This document shows positions 1-8,486 of a stretch of 43,283 bases of DNA, piece by piece. Source of the DNA: an uncultured Pseudanabaenaceae cyanobacterium (lineage in GTDB: Bacteria; Cyanobacteriota; Cyanobacteriia; PCC-9006; JAAUQQ01); contig CALECT010000086.1 of the NCBI GenBank assembly GCA_937949725.1, positions 1-43,283 on the forward strand, in the 5' to 3' direction. Every line of letters begins with the position of its first letter. Position 1 is the first letter of the stretch. The translations under genes were made by a program, and so were the position numbers. Under the pieces are notes generated by a model. That model saw only the letters and a list, made by a program, of their open reading frames with translations. It did no database searches and had not been told where the DNA came from.

Positions 1-2736
1 GACCTCGATTCAGACAATGACGGCATCAATGACGTCATCGAAGGGGGCGGCACCGACCCCGATGGCGACGGCATTATCGGCAGCGGTACTCCGGTTGTGG
101 ACGGCGATGGCCTAGCACCGGGAGCAGATGACGTTGTGCCCGATACTGATTCTGATAACGTCCCCGATTACTTGGACCTCGATTCTGACAATGACGGCGA
201 TAACGATGTCATTGAAGGTCCCCATGCTGGCTTAGATGCCAATGAAGATGGCATTGTTGATGGCCTCGACACCGATGGCGACGGCATCATCGATCCCGCC
301 GATGGCAACCCCGCTGGCTTTGGTGATGCCAACGACCCCGTTGCGCCCAACACCAACACAGGTACACCCACAGTTCCCGACTATCTCGACCCCACCGTCG
401 ATAGCGATGCCACTCCTGCCACGGGCGCTGACCCTGATGGCGACGGCATCCTCGCCTCAGATGACAACTTGCCCAATGGCTTTGGTGATTCCCTTGACAT
501 TGATAGTGATGGTGACGGAATTTTCAATGCTCAGGACCTAGACGATGACAATGATGGCATCTTGGATACTGCGGAGGGCGATGGCAACCTCGATACCGAT
601 GGCGATGGCATTCCCGATTCCTTAGACCTAGATGCGGACAATGACGGCATCCTGGATGTGATTGAAGCCGGTCACGGTGCGGCGGATGTCGATGGTGATG
701 GCATGGTGGATGGCCCGGTCGGTAACAACGGTCTACCAGATGTCATTGAAACGATTCCTGAAAGTGGAACGCCTTCTACTCCCCCCATTGATACCGATAG
801 CGATGGCGTAGAGGATTTCCAAGACCTCGACTCTGACAATGACGGCATCAATGATGTCATTGAAGCGGGTGGCTCTGATCCAGATGGAGATGGCTTGATT
901 GGCACTGGCACTCCCGTCGTCAATGGCGATGGCATTGGTGCTGCGATTGACCCAGTTGTGGGTGGAACACCTGTGCCTGTGACCGATACCGATGGCGACG
1001 GCAATCCTGACTTCCAAGAGTTGGATTCAGACAATGATGGTGTCCCAGATCTGGTCGAAACCGGGAATGGCGACCTGGACCTCGATGGTGATGGTGCCAT
1101 CGATGGCCCTGATACCGATGGCGATGGCATTGTCGACCCCGTTGACCCAGCACCGGGCTTTGGGGATAACGGCGGCGATGACCTCATTGACTCCAATGGC
1201 GATGGCATTCCTGACTATCAACAGCCTGGCTCCAGCAATTCCACCGATAGCTCTGGCACCGGAGGCGATGATATCCTCACAGGCGGCACAGGTGACGACA
1301 TCCTCAACGGCCTGAGCGATACCGACACCCTCGATGGTGGTGCCGGTGACGATGTCATCAATGGCGGCAGCGACGGTGACAATGCCTTGGGTGGAACCGG
1401 TAATGATGTGGTCAATGCAGGTAGCGATACTGACAATGTCAATACCGGCGATGGCGATGATATTGCCAACGGCGGTTCCGGCGATGACACCATCAACGGC
1501 ATGGGCGGCAACGACCTCATCAATGGGGGCAGCGGCAACGACACCTTAATGGGTGGCGATGGTGATGACCTCCTCAACGGCGGCAGCGGCAATGACTTGC
1601 TCCAGGGTGGCAGTGGAGAAGACCTCCTGCGCGGCTCCGATGGCGATGACCGCTTGGAAGGCGGTGCAGGAGCAGATACCCTCTTCGGTGGCCAGGGCGA
1701 TGATGTCTTTGCTTATACCGATGCCAGTGAGTTTGGCGATACGGTAATGGACTTTGAGATCATCCGGGACCGCCTCGACCTCACCTCCATCCTGGGCAAC
1801 AACGTCACGGTGGGTGGCAATGTCCAATTGCAACAACTGGGTGAGCATACCGAAGTCCTAGTGGACAGTGGCAATGGTCTCCAGAGCGTCGCCACGCTCC
1901 TCAACGTCAATGCAGATAGCTTAGACGCGACGAACTTCGTCGGAGGAACAGATGCGAGCAGCGCTGTTTCAGATGAAGCGACCCTAACGGGCGGCTTAAC
2001 TGCCACGAGTGACTTCAATGGTGATGGTCAAACCGACCGGTTGCTCTATCACCCCCAAGAACAGTGGAGCGGCATTGGCTTCCTTGATAATCAGGGCAAC
2101 ATCACCGATTCTGTGTCCCTGTGGACGGGTTGGAAACCTGCGGCGAAGGGCGACTTTAACAATGACGGTCAAACGGACATTGTGATTGAGAACCTCGCGA
2201 ATGACTGGCATGGGATTCTGTATCTGGATGGTCCTAACATCCAGTCCTCCCAGGGGATTCCAGGCTGGGCTGGCTGGGATATCGTTGGAGCGGGCAACTT
2301 CAATAATGACGGCACTGATGACATCTTGATTAAGCACCAAACCGAAGATTGGGTTGGTGTTTGGTACATGGGTGGGGCTGATGGCTCGCAGATTCAGAGC
2401 TCCCAGGGGATCAATGTCTGGGCAGGCTGGGATGTGAAAGGAGCCGGTGACTTCAACGGTGATGGCAAAGCCGAATTGATTGCTCAGCATCAAACTGAGG
2501 GATGGCATGGCATCTTGGAACTCGACAGCAATCAGCAGATTGTGGGTTCTCAAAGCATCGCAGGCTGGTCTGGCTGGGACATTGTGGGGACCAGTGACCA
2601 AAACGAAGATGGCCAGACTGATTTGCTGATTCAGCATCAAACTCAGCCTTGGCAGGGGGTCTTGTTCATGAATGGGAATCAGATTACTGGGTCCCAGGGG
2701 CTGAATGTTTGGCAAGGCTGGCAGGCCGTTGGCTAG
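1..2736 (+). CDS. Large secreted Ca-binding repeat protein (DxDxDG + RTX + FG-GAP-like repeats), 5' end outside window
   Basis: The reading frame is open from base 1 (it begins [14 protein letters not shown]), so the true N-terminus lies upstream; the GTG at 97 is only an internal codon. Three blocks are visible. Up to about base 1240 there are thrombospondin-type-3-like acidic repeats ([15 protein letters not shown]). From about 1260 to 1710 there are roughly 17 RTX nonapeptides (GGxGxDxLxG), ending in [17 protein letters not shown], like the tail of RTX blocks. From about 2000 to the stop there are five repeats of about 48 residues, each opening with a [13 protein letters not shown] loop and closing with WxGW (FG-GAP/VCBS-like). 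RTX proteins are normally exported by type I secretion and fold on binding calcium outside the cell. Here the RTX block is followed by another repeat domain rather than ending the protein. Probable role: surface or extracellular adhesin or matrix protein. No enzymatic domain is visible in this part. Confidence 0.9.
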   Translation, partial: DLDSDNDGINDVIEGGGTDPDGDGIIGSGTPVVDGDGLAPGADDVVPDTDSDNVPDYLDLDSDNDGDNDVIEGPHAGLDANEDGIVDGLDTDGDGIIDPADGNPAGFGDANDPVAPNTNTGTPTVPDYLDPTVDSDATPATGADPDGDGILASDDNLPNGFGDSLDIDSDGDGIFNAQDLDDDNDGILDTAEGDGNLDTDGDGIPDSLDLDADNDGILDVIEAGHGAADVDGDGMVDGPVGNNGLPDVIETIPESGTPSTPPIDTDSDGVEDFQDLDSDNDGINDVIEAGGSDPDGDGLIGTGTPVVNGDGIGAAIDPVVGGTPVPVTDTDGDGNPDFQELDSDNDGVPDLVETGNGDLDLDGDGAIDGPDTDGDGIVDPVDPAPGFGDNGGDDLIDSNGDGIPDYQQPGSSNSTDSSGTGGDDILTGGTGDDILNGLSDTDTLDGGAGDDVINGGSDGDNALGGTGNDVVNAGSDTDNVNTGDGDDIANGGSGDDTINGMGGNDLINGGSGNDTLMGGDGDDLLNGGSGNDLLQGGSGEDLLRGSDGDDRLEGGAGADTLFGGQGDDVFAYTDASEFGDTVMDFEIIRDRLDLTSILGNNVTVGGNVQLQQLGEHTEVLVDSGNGLQSVATLLNVNADSLDATNFVGGTDASSAVSDEATLTGGLTATSDFNGDGQTDRLLYHPQEQWSGIGFLDNQGNITDSVSLWTGWKPAAKGDFNNDGQTDIVIENLANDWHGILYLDGPNIQSSQGIPGWAGWDIVGAGNFNNDGTDDILIKHQTEDWVGVWYMGGADGSQIQSSQGINVWAGWDVKGAGDFNGDGKAELIAQHQTEGWHGILELDSNQQIVGSQSIAGWSGWDIVGTSDQNEDGQTDLLIQHQTQPWQGVLFMNGNQITGSQGLNVWQGWQAVG

Positions 2737-2751
2737 ATAACGGCACTGTTT

Positions 2752-2786
2752 GTCTAAGAGGATTCTTTCTTAGAATCCTCTTAGAC
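2752..2786. terminator. 15-bp perfect hairpin after the RTX-repeat gene
   Basis: GTCTAAGAGGATTCT (2752-2766) is followed by a 5-nt loop and its exact reverse complement (2772-2786), starting 15 bp after the stop at 2736. No U-tract follows on either strand, so it may be a non-canonical terminator or an mRNA 3'-end stabiliser. Confidence 0.65.
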
Positions 2787-2865
2787 CCAATGACTTGGAA
2801 AACAATTACCGATGCTATTCATGCCGAACGAGGATCTAGACCAATACAAGATAGACACCTTCCTG

Positions 2866-2934
2866 TGCTAAAGCCCCGCTCCATCATTGATTCCAGAGAA
2901 AGTCTGAAACTAATGACAGGGCGGGGCTTTAGCA
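2866..2934. repeat. Long stem-loop between convergent genes
   Basis: TGCTAAAGCCCCGC (2866-2879) pairs perfectly with GCGGGGCTTTAGCA (2921-2934). Inside the loop TCATT (2884-2888) can pair with AATGA (2912-2916), giving an extended structure. It sits between the 3' ends of the RTX-repeat gene and the minus-strand gene ending at 2954. It could be a shared transcription terminator or a copy of a dispersed palindrome; no U-run is present. Confidence 0.55.
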
Positions 2935-2953
2935 GCTGCATTACTGCAACTCC

Positions 2954-3451
2954 TTACTTCAGTTGAAAATCAACAAAGCGGTGCATCTCCATACTGTCTT
3001 GGTAGGCAGTAAAGTCACCTTGGTTGAGCTGGAAACTGGCCGCTTGCCAAAGATCACCGAGCGCCTGAGCCTTATGCCCCATGCGGTAGTAGAGCCAGCC
3101 GCGCTGCTGGAGCAGAGTGGCATCAGCATCTACGTCTAGATCAATGGCCTTATCAAATGCCGCCAAGGCATTGTCGTAGTCTCCTTCTACCACTGCATTG
3201 GTGCCAATGCTTTGCCAGGTGGATGCTAGAGCTAGGGATGACTGGTGAGCCTGTAGGTCATATTCAAAGCTGGGAGGTTCAAAATCTACCTCCATCCAAG
3301 CCGAACGGGTGGTGAGACCAGGCATATTGCTGGCTAAGATAATCTGCTCTTGATTGGCTGGCTCAGGGGTTGCTGTTGCAATATTTGCTGTGGCAACGCT
3401 GGCTATTAAACTTCCAAATGCAACAATCGTGATTGCTTTGATAGATGTCAT
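2954..3451 (-). CDS. Exported TPR-like hypothetical protein, 165 aa
   Basis: The N-terminus (MTSIKAITIVAFGSLIASVATANIATA) looks like a Sec signal peptide with an AxA-type cleavage site, so the protein is probably periplasmic or secreted. The C-terminal half, about residues 85-150, has the helix pattern of one or two tetratricopeptide repeats (GDYDNALAAFDKAIDLD, then a second A-helix-like stretch YRMGHKAQALGDLWQAA). TPRs mediate protein contacts; no catalytic motif is seen. The ATG at 3451 is preceded on the minus strand by AAGGAGAA, a strong ribosome binding site. It stands alone and is convergent with the RTX-repeat gene. Function unknown; an assembly or scaffold role is only a guess. Confidence 0.8.
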   Translation of the reverse strand: MTSIKAITIVAFGSLIASVATANIATATPEPANQEQIILASNMPGLTTRSAWMEVDFEPPSFEYDLQAHQSSLALASTWQSIGTNAVVEGDYDNALAAFDKAIDLDVDADATLLQQRGWLYYRMGHKAQALGDLWQAASFQLNQGDFTAYQDSMEMHRFVDFQLK

Positions 3452-4602
3452 GGTTTTCTCCTTGCAGAGACCTTAATTCAATTGTGGGGGAATGGCTCGG
3501 TCTGTGGGGCTGAGCAGGTGTAGAGATTGCAACACTTGCTCAGCTTGGGCTTGAGTCCGAAGGATTGAAGACGCGGGGAGTGAGCTGGCTAGATTGAGCC
3601 TTTCATCAGCTGTATCAGCATCTGATCTTCAATCGAGTATCCACTCATCTTGGCAATGGCAAAACCGCTTCTCGCCTCAGGAGACAAGAAAATAGAATGT
3701 ATAAAACATTGCCTGTGATGTATGACTGATTGAGTCTCCGAAGGCTGGAGATGCCAAGCTCGTTGCCAGGGAATCTATGTTCCAGACATTGGCTGCATGA
3801 CTGCGATCGCGCAGCAAGCTTCTTTCGGAATCGCCGTCTCTGGTATAGCTTTGCTGGATGACTTAACACAGCATGAATTGCTTTGCTGTCTTCGCTTCGG
3901 ACTCTATAGTCTGCTCTGACAACTCAAGCTGTGCAACAACATAGCCGAGGTATGAAGCTGTTCTGCCCAATTTGGACGTTTACGCAGGATACGAGAAACT
4001 CTGGGAAGAGCTTCTAAAACTTGAGAATAGCCGGGAGGTTCCATTTTTGATAAGACGCCAATTGCTGAACAGGGTCTATCGGTTAGTGATTGAGGCTTGG
4101 GTTAGCAATGCTTCAAGAGCAGCCTCGATAGTTACTATGACGTTCAAAGTCAGTGAATAAGTTTCAGAATCGTTGACTTTTGTATCGTTGTTAGCTGCTT
4201 GGCCCCTATTGCTAGGGTGCTGTGATGCGGGGGAGGCGAGTTGGGATTGGTCTGTTTTGTGGGAAAAATCGCTACATTCCATGTCAGACAAGGATTCTCA
4301 AAAACGGCCGTTTCAATGCGTCAATCCTTTGCCAGAAAAGAGTTTCATTTCAATTACTCTCTACTTTACGGACCAGTACTGAAGATCAAGGCCTATGGGT
4401 TACGAGGAAGAATGTTTGAGCAAGAGTATGACTGAACCCTGGCTGTGATCTCATTCGCACGAGCTCGGGAAAAAGTTTGCTGGCTATCGCATTGACTCGG
4501 TCAAACCCCAAAATCGAAGGTTGATACGCTCCATACTTTGAGTCTGCTGAACAATTTTTTAGATATTTCTATTTACTTAAATTTGCTATTTTGTACATTA
4601 AA

Positions 4603-4729
4603 TTTGAGGGAGCCTGTCACTTCATGAAGAGGAAATCCACTGCTCTCTAGAACACTTATTCAGCCATCTAAGAATTTTGCGCGATTTCAGGCTTTGAATA
4701 TTTTTTCTAGGAAGTGACAGGTTCTCAAA
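4603..4729. mobile_element. MITE-like 127-bp element with terminal inverted repeats
   Basis: The ends are near-perfect inverted repeats. TTTGAG-GG-AGCCTGTCACTTC starts at 4603, and GAAGTGACAGGTTCTCAAA ends at 4729; there is one mismatch and a 2-nt indel over about 19 bp. The interior is non-coding and AT-rich. A diverged copy of the interior is present at 39433-39549 in the same orientation. Size, terminal repeats and recurrence fit a miniature inverted-repeat element mobilised in trans by an insertion-sequence transposase. I see no transposase gene in the window and cannot assign a family. A clear target-site duplication is not evident. Confidence 0.55.
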
Positions 4730-4768
4730 CAATGGAGGAAAACAAAATGCGATCGCTTAAGAAGTACC

Positions 4769-4798
4769 CATCTGCTAAGAAGCTTCTCCTAGCAGATG
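4769..4798 (-). terminator. Hairpin downstream of the DHH phosphoesterase gene
   Basis: CATCTGCTA (4769-4777) pairs with TAGCAGATG (4790-4798) around a 12-nt loop that itself contains AGAAGCTTCT. It lies 16 bp past the minus-strand stop at 4814. No U-tract follows, so termination activity is uncertain. Confidence 0.45.
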
Positions 4799-4813
4799 CT
4801 CCGTCTATAAACT

Positions 4814-5755
4814 CTAACCATCGCTAGTAATCCGCTGAATTAAGCTAGCCAGCGTAGGTTGAGCTAATGGATTATCAACCTGGCAAGTCCCAGCATTGAT
4901 GTGGCCACCACCGCCAAATTCAAGCATTAAATCCCCAATATTGGTCCGAGAGGTACGCTTAAAAATAGATTTACCCACTGCAAAAACGGTGTTTTGCTGT
5001 TGGCGTCCCCAGAGAGCATGGATGGAAATATTGCAGTTGGGGAATAGGGCGTAAAGCATAAAGCGATTGCCAACATGGATTGCCTCTTCCTCGCGTAGAT
5101 CTAGGACCACGAGATTTTGGTAGACCTGGGAGCAGCGCAGTAGTTGCTGCTTAAATTTAGTCTCTTGTTCAAAGAAAAGACCCACGCGTTCTTCCACATC
5201 AGGCAGAGCAAGGATTTCCTCAATGGAGTGATTTCTACAGTAATCAATCAACTGCATCATTAAGTTGTAGTTGGAGATCCGAAAGCTACGAAATCGCCCT
5301 AGGCCCGTACGGGAATCCATTAAGAAGTTTAGCAAAGTCCATTGAGTCGGATTGAGTACTTCTTCAATGGAGTAATTCGCAGAGTCAGCTTTATCCACTG
5401 CCACCATGAGCTCTGGGGCAATGTTGTGAAACGTTGCTGCCCCACCGTAATATTCATAAACCACGCGAGCAGCAGAAGGAGCTTCGCTATCGATGATGTA
5501 ATGGTCACCATTCACACCAAAGTTTCGCAGTGCCTCGCTAGTGTGGTGGTCGAAGGCTAAATGAGCACCAGGGACGTAAGGCAAGTTTGTGGTGATATCG
5601 CGAGGGCCAATATCAATCTTGCCATCCTGCATATCCTTAGGATGGACAAACTTGATGTCATCAATAATGCCAAGCTCTTTAAATAGAACGGCACAGACTA
5701 GGCCATCAAAATCGCTGCGGGTTACGAGGCGATATTGAGGTTTTGTCACAAGCAT
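4814..5755 (-). CDS. DHH/DHHA1 family phosphoesterase, 313 aa
   Basis: The protein carries the DHH-superfamily metal-binding motifs in order: DFDG (residues 15-18), AFDHHTS (DHH at 69-71) and DKADS (121-125). It ends with the DHHA1 glycine-rich motif GGGGHINAG (281-289). Such enzymes (RecJ, NrnA, exopolyphosphatase-like) hydrolyse phosphodiester or phosphoanhydride bonds with Mn or Mg. The length of about 310 aa fits the stand-alone NrnA/exopolyphosphatase-like group rather than RecJ. The substrate could be nanoRNA, a cyclic dinucleotide breakdown product or polyphosphate; the sequence alone does not decide. The ATG at 5755 follows GGAGG with about 9 nt spacing. The gene appears monocistronic. 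Probable cytoplasmic enzyme. Confidence 0.9.
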   Translation of the reverse strand: MLVTKPQYRLVTRSDFDGLVCAVLFKELGIIDDIKFVHPKDMQDGKIDIGPRDITTNLPYVPGAHLAFDHHTSEALRNFGVNGDHYIIDSEAPSAARVVYEYYGGAATFHNIAPELMVAVDKADSANYSIEEVLNPTQWTLLNFLMDSRTGLGRFRSFRISNYNLMMQLIDYCRNHSIEEILALPDVEERVGLFFEQETKFKQQLLRCSQVYQNLVVLDLREEEAIHVGNRFMLYALFPNCNISIHALWGRQQQNTVFAVGKSIFKRTSRTNIGDLMLEFGGGGHINAGTCQVDNPLAQPTLASLIQRITSDG

Positions 5756-5933
5756 AGATGTGAGCCTCCGACCAAAGGTGATGTGTTTATAGTTTGCCCT
5801 TTTTGCAATGGCATTAACGCTCTCGTAGATAGCAGATAAAGCTGCTTCTAATTTCTATCAATCTTTCTCAAAACGAGCTTTAAATCGAGTACTTAGCCCT
5901 AGATTAAATCAATCTTGTTTCAGAGGATCTAAC

Positions 5934-6029
5934 ATGATTAACCCTCGGAAGTTACGGAATAGAGGCCGGATAAAACTGACGATTAATACGGAGGATGAAT
6001 GTGATGATCTGGTAAAAGAAAACCTGTAG
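5934..6029 (+). CDS. Candidate small ORF, 31 aa, basic N-terminus and acidic C-terminus
   Basis: ATG at 5934 opens a 31-codon frame beginning MINPRKLRNRGRIKLTINTE and ending in an acidic stretch (EDECDDLVKENL). An AGAGGA ribosome-site-like sequence lies about 7 nt upstream. The stop codon is inside the left arm of a hairpin followed by CTTTT, so a short transcript would end right at the ORF. No known family is recognised. It could also be chance: the same hairpin makes a better terminator for the gene on the other strand. Confidence 0.35.
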   Translation: MINPRKLRNRGRIKLTINTEDECDDLVKENL

Positions 6030-6059
6030 TCCTTGTTTGAAGAGGGCTGCAGGTCTTTT
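6013..6059. terminator. Bidirectional intrinsic terminator
   Basis: ACCTGTAGTCCT (6022-6033) pairs with AGGGCTGCAGGT (6043-6054), a 12-bp stem with two G-U pairs. On the minus strand the stem is followed by TTTTCTTTT, a good U-tract for the gene ending at 6113. On the plus strand it is followed by CTTTT, which could end transcripts of the small ORF at 5934. Confidence 0.75.
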
Positions 6060-6112
6060 GGTATTGATTTCAGTATCTCGTTTGGATGGCCGTATTGATA
6101 CAGGGTCTTAAT

Positions 6113-6457
6113 CTAGTGAAGGTCGAGCTTCCACTGAATATTCTGACGACGGTCTAAGGCTGTAATGTTGTCGCGATCATCAATGACTGCATTCTCTAAA
6201 TCGACAATGGCGTAGCTGCCGTCTTCGAAATGTAACAGGGCTTGATAGCCCGAGAAAGTTACTTTGGCTGTTTGTGATTCCTCACTATCTAGGGCAAAGG
6301 CGATCGCTTCAAATGAACGACCATCTAAACGTTGGCCCTTATACTCCGCAGCACTGACGGCTGTGGCAGTCAGTATTGTTGCGCTACCCATGACGCCTAG
6401 GCTAAGACCCAGAACGGCAAGGCGCTGAACGGTATTGCGAAGGTTGGTGGTGAACAT
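6113..6457 (-). CDS. Small exported hypothetical protein, 114 aa
   Basis: The first 37 residues form a long signal peptide: a basic start (MFTTNLRNTVQR), a hydrophobic core, and the cleavage site AVSAA just before EYKGQRLDG. The mature part is about 77 residues, hydrophilic and without cysteines, and seems to be a small beta-rich domain (FSGYQALLHFEDGSYAIVDLENAVID). No catalytic motif is visible and I do not recognise the family. The ATG at 6457 is preceded by AAGGAA. A strong terminator follows at 6022-6054. Probably a single-gene unit encoding a periplasmic or secreted protein of unknown role. Confidence 0.75.
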   Translation of the reverse strand: MFTTNLRNTVQRLAVLGLSLGVMGSATILTATAVSAAEYKGQRLDGRSFEAIAFALDSEESQTAKVTFSGYQALLHFEDGSYAIVDLENAVIDDRDNITALDRRQNIQWKLDLH

Positions 6458-6653
6458 GGGCTGTGACTTCCTTGGGAAGCTGTGATATCTGAGGAGTACT
6501 TCAGTGAGTACGTCGGCGTTTTCGCTTTGATGCTGTTTTAAAAGAGCAAGCTTAGAAAATCCTTACAATCAAGTGAACAAACGATGTATTCCTCCAGCGG
6601 GTTAGTAATGCCTTACTTGGCGGAAACACAAAATCTATGCCGGAGCAATTGGG

Positions 6654-7529
6654 ATGAAAGTAGGTTTTATCGGGCTGGGCACCATGGGCGGACCGATGGT
6701 GTTGAATTTGCTCCAAGCGGGACATGAGGTAACGGTGCATAACCGCACCCGAGCCAAGGAGGAAGCTCTGGCTACTGCAGGCGCTAAACGAGCAGAAAGC
6801 CCTAAGGCAGCATCCTTAGGCGCGGAGGTGATCGTGACTTGCGTAAGTGACAGTCCCGATGTGGAAACAGTCGTCCTGAGTCAGAATGGCGTGATTCAGG
6901 GAGCCGCTGCAGGAGCAGTGGTTGTGGATATGTCTACGATTAGCCCCAAGGTGACGCGGCGGCTCGCAGCAGCCCTTGCGGAGAAGCAGGTGCAGATGCT
7001 AGATGGGCCGGTGTCTGGCGGCTCGGAAGGGGCTCAGAAGGGAACACTGTCAATCATGCTGGGGGGTGAAGCCGAGGCGGTGGCTAAAGCCATGCCAGTG
7101 TTAGAAGCAATGGGCAAGACGATTACCCATGTGGGGCCTATTGGCTCGGGCCAAGTGACAAAGGCAATTAACCAGGTGATTGTAGCGGGAACTTATTTGA
7201 GTGTAGCGGAGGGATTGGCGCTGGGAATGAAGGCAGGTCTAGATATGTCTCAGGTTGTCAAGGCAGTGGGGGGTGGAGCAGCGGGCTCTTGGGGGCTGAC
7301 GAATCGTTCTGAAAATATGATTAAGAATGATTATCCCTTGGGATTTCGGGTGCGGTTGCACCATAAGGATTTGAAGATTGCTCTGGAGGCGGCGGAGGAG
7401 CTGGGGGTGACGGTGCCGATCGCAGCCTACGTCGCACAAATTGAAGCGGGGCTGATGGCGCGGGGATTTGGAGATGAGGATGTGTCGGCGATCGCCCGCA
7501 GCATCCGCGAACCTTCAGGGCTAGGGTAG
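6654..7529 (+). CDS. NAD(P)-dependent beta-hydroxyacid dehydrogenase (tartronate semialdehyde reductase / 3-hydroxyisobutyrate dehydrogenase family), 291 aa
   Basis: The N-terminal Rossmann motif is GFIGLGTMGGPM (residues 4-15), the signature of 6-phosphogluconate-dehydrogenase-like beta-hydroxyacid dehydrogenases. The substrate loop DGPVSGG (117-123) and the catalytic lysine in GQVTKAINQ (K170, with N173) are intact. The full length of about 290 aa is typical. The family oxidises or reduces 3-hydroxy acids such as glycerate/tartronate semialdehyde, 3-hydroxyisobutyrate or succinic semialdehyde. In cyanobacteria a photorespiratory or gamma-hydroxybutyrate-type role is plausible but not proven here. 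The ATG at 6654 lies about 9 nt after GGAG. It is convergent with the dehydrogenase at 7605-8486, and its stop codon lies in a palindromic repeat. Confidence 0.9.
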   Translation: MKVGFIGLGTMGGPMVLNLLQAGHEVTVHNRTRAKEEALATAGAKRAESPKAASLGAEVIVTCVSDSPDVETVVLSQNGVIQGAAAGAVVVDMSTISPKVTRRLAAALAEKQVQMLDGPVSGGSEGAQKGTLSIMLGGEAEAVAKAMPVLEAMGKTITHVGPIGSGQVTKAINQVIVAGTYLSVAEGLALGMKAGLDMSQVVKAVGGGAAGSWGLTNRSENMIKNDYPLGFRVRLHHKDLKIALEAAEELGVTVPIAAYVAQIEAGLMARGFGDEDVSAIARSIREPSGLG

Positions 7530-7555
7530 GTTGGGTTGAAGAATGAAACCCAACA
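7526..7555 (+). repeat. Cyanobacterial GTAGGTTGGGTT-type palindromic repeat, copy 1
   Basis: GTAGGTTGGGTTGA followed by GAAACCCAACA forms an internal hairpin (GTTGGGTT / AACCCAAC). It resembles a short repeat I associate with cyanobacterial intergenic regions. The stop codon of the dehydrogenase ending at 7529 lies inside it, and an inverted copy lies 31 bp downstream. Confidence 0.7.
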
Positions 7556-7586
7556 GATAGCAGGGTGGAAGCGATGGGTGAGAATT

Positions 7587-7618
7587 TGTTGGGTTTTGGA
7601 AGCCTCAACCCAACCTAC
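7587..7618 (-). repeat. Cyanobacterial GTAGGTTGGGTT-type palindromic repeat, copy 2 (inverted)
   Basis: TGTTGGGTTTTGG followed by CCTCAACCCAACCTAC is the reverse complement of copy 1 with a few changes in the centre. It overlaps the last codons (RLG-stop) of the minus-strand short-chain dehydrogenase. The pair can form both local hairpins and one long stem between the two convergent genes, so it may end transcription in both directions. Confidence 0.7.
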
Positions 7619-8486
7619 GGATCTGGAGCTGATTGAGCTGGAAGCGTTTGGTGAGGAGGCGATCGCGCACCCACACCGGCAACCATCGCTGCAAGAACGG
7701 CAGCAAAAAGCTCTTGTTGCCAATGCGCACAACGGGTTTTGGGTTCTCACAGGCTTTGACAACAGCTTGGGCAAAGGCTTCGGTGGAGGTTGCCCCTTGC
7801 TGGGAGGCGTTGGCTCGGGCTCGAATGACTGACTCCAATGCTCCGTAGCGAGAGTCAGCCTTGAGGGTTTGCTCCAGCATGGCTTCGGCGTTGTTGCCGA
7901 TGTTGGATTGGATGGCTCCGGGTTGTATGACCATTACATTGATGCCGAAGGGGGCGAGTTCGAGGCGGAGGGCATCGGAGAGGCTGTGGATTGCGGCTTT
8001 TGAGGCGCAGTAGGCTCCGGCGAAGGGGGTGGTGAAGATGCCGGAAACGCTGCCGATGTTGACGATTAGGCCGCTGCCTTGGGCGATCATGGCGGGGGCA
8101 ACGGCTTGGGTGAGGGCGATGGGGGCGATCGTGTTGGTTTCGAGCTGGGCGCGAATAGTTTCGGCTTCTAGATCGAGTAGGGGGCCCATTTGGCCGTAGC
8201 CTGCGTTGTTGACGAGGATGTCGATGCGGCCAGATTCGGCCAGGATTCGCTCAATGGCGGTATCGCGGCTGGTGGCGTTGGTGACGTCGAGCTGGGTGGT
8301 GCGGATGCCTTGGGCTTTTAGCTCAGCGAGGGTTTCCGGCTTGCGGGCGGTAGCCCAGACGGTGTGGCCTTGCTGGTGGTGGAAAGCCAGGGCTAAGGCG
8401 CGGCCAATGCCGCTGGAGCAGCCGGTGATGAGGATAGTGTGAGGGGCAGAGATCAAGGCTTGGGTCATAGTGAGTGGCTGAGACAT
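7605..8486 (-). CDS. Short-chain dehydrogenase/reductase (classical SDR), 293 aa
   Basis: All classical SDR elements are present: the cofactor loop TGCSSGIG (residues 21-28), the acidic turn LDVTN (66-70), NNAG (93-96), catalytic S146, and YCASK (Y159, K163), then the PG motif (189-190). The residue at the end of the second strand is in a TARKP context (46-50), which suggests NADP preference; this is inferred. The substrate is unknown. The ATG overlaps the stop of the upstream AAA/WD40 gene by one base (TAATG, 8484-8488), so translation is probably coupled and the three minus-strand genes from 12378 down to 7605 look like one operon. The C-terminal three codons are formed by the palindromic repeat. 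Confidence 0.9.
   Translation of the reverse strand: MSQPLTMTQALISAPHTILITGCSSGIGRALALAFHHQQGHTVWATARKPETLAELKAQGIRTTQLDVTNATSRDTAIERILAESGRIDILVNNAGYGQMGPLLDLEAETIRAQLETNTIAPIALTQAVAPAMIAQGSGLIVNIGSVSGIFTTPFAGAYCASKAAIHSLSDALRLELAPFGINVMVIQPGAIQSNIGNNAEAMLEQTLKADSRYGALESVIRARANASQQGATSTEAFAQAVVKACENPKPVVRIGNKSFLLPFLQRWLPVWVRDRLLTKRFQLNQLQIRRLG

Larger units (their letters stand above)
3452..4813. other. 1.36-kb stretch without a recognisable gene
   Basis: Several short open frames occur on both strands, but none has a good start plus ribosome site or a protein I recognise. One plus-strand frame from about 3945 to 4160 has no ATG and reads like a possible remnant. The stretch contains two HIP1 octamers (about 3803 and 4749), the inverted-repeat element at 4603-4729 and a hairpin at 4769-4798. 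It may be decayed coding sequence. Confidence 0.6.
5756..6112. other. Intergenic stretch with a candidate small ORF and a terminator
   Basis: Apart from the 31-codon frame at 5934-6029 and the hairpin at 6022-6054 I see nothing coding here. The first 150 bp are the likely promoter region of the divergently placed phosphoesterase gene. Confidence 0.6.

Noticed and set aside
168..2715. Many long frames on the minus strand and in other plus-strand frames across the RTX-repeat gene.
   Set aside because: They are low-complexity mirrors of the highly repetitive GATGGCGAT-type coding sequence; none has a plausible protein.
3645..3869. Minus-strand frame of 74 codons.
   Set aside because: No recognisable domain, no good ribosome site, and it includes a HIP1-rich intergenic sequence.
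3945..4160. Plus-strand frame with the helical stretch YEKLWEELLKLENSRE.
   Set aside because: There is no ATG, only a TTG, no ribosome site and no known family. It may be a remnant but cannot be supported as a gene.
4173..4435. Three overlapping short plus-strand frames.
   Set aside because: Mutually overlapping in different frames and without homology I can recognise; likely chance in a non-coding stretch.
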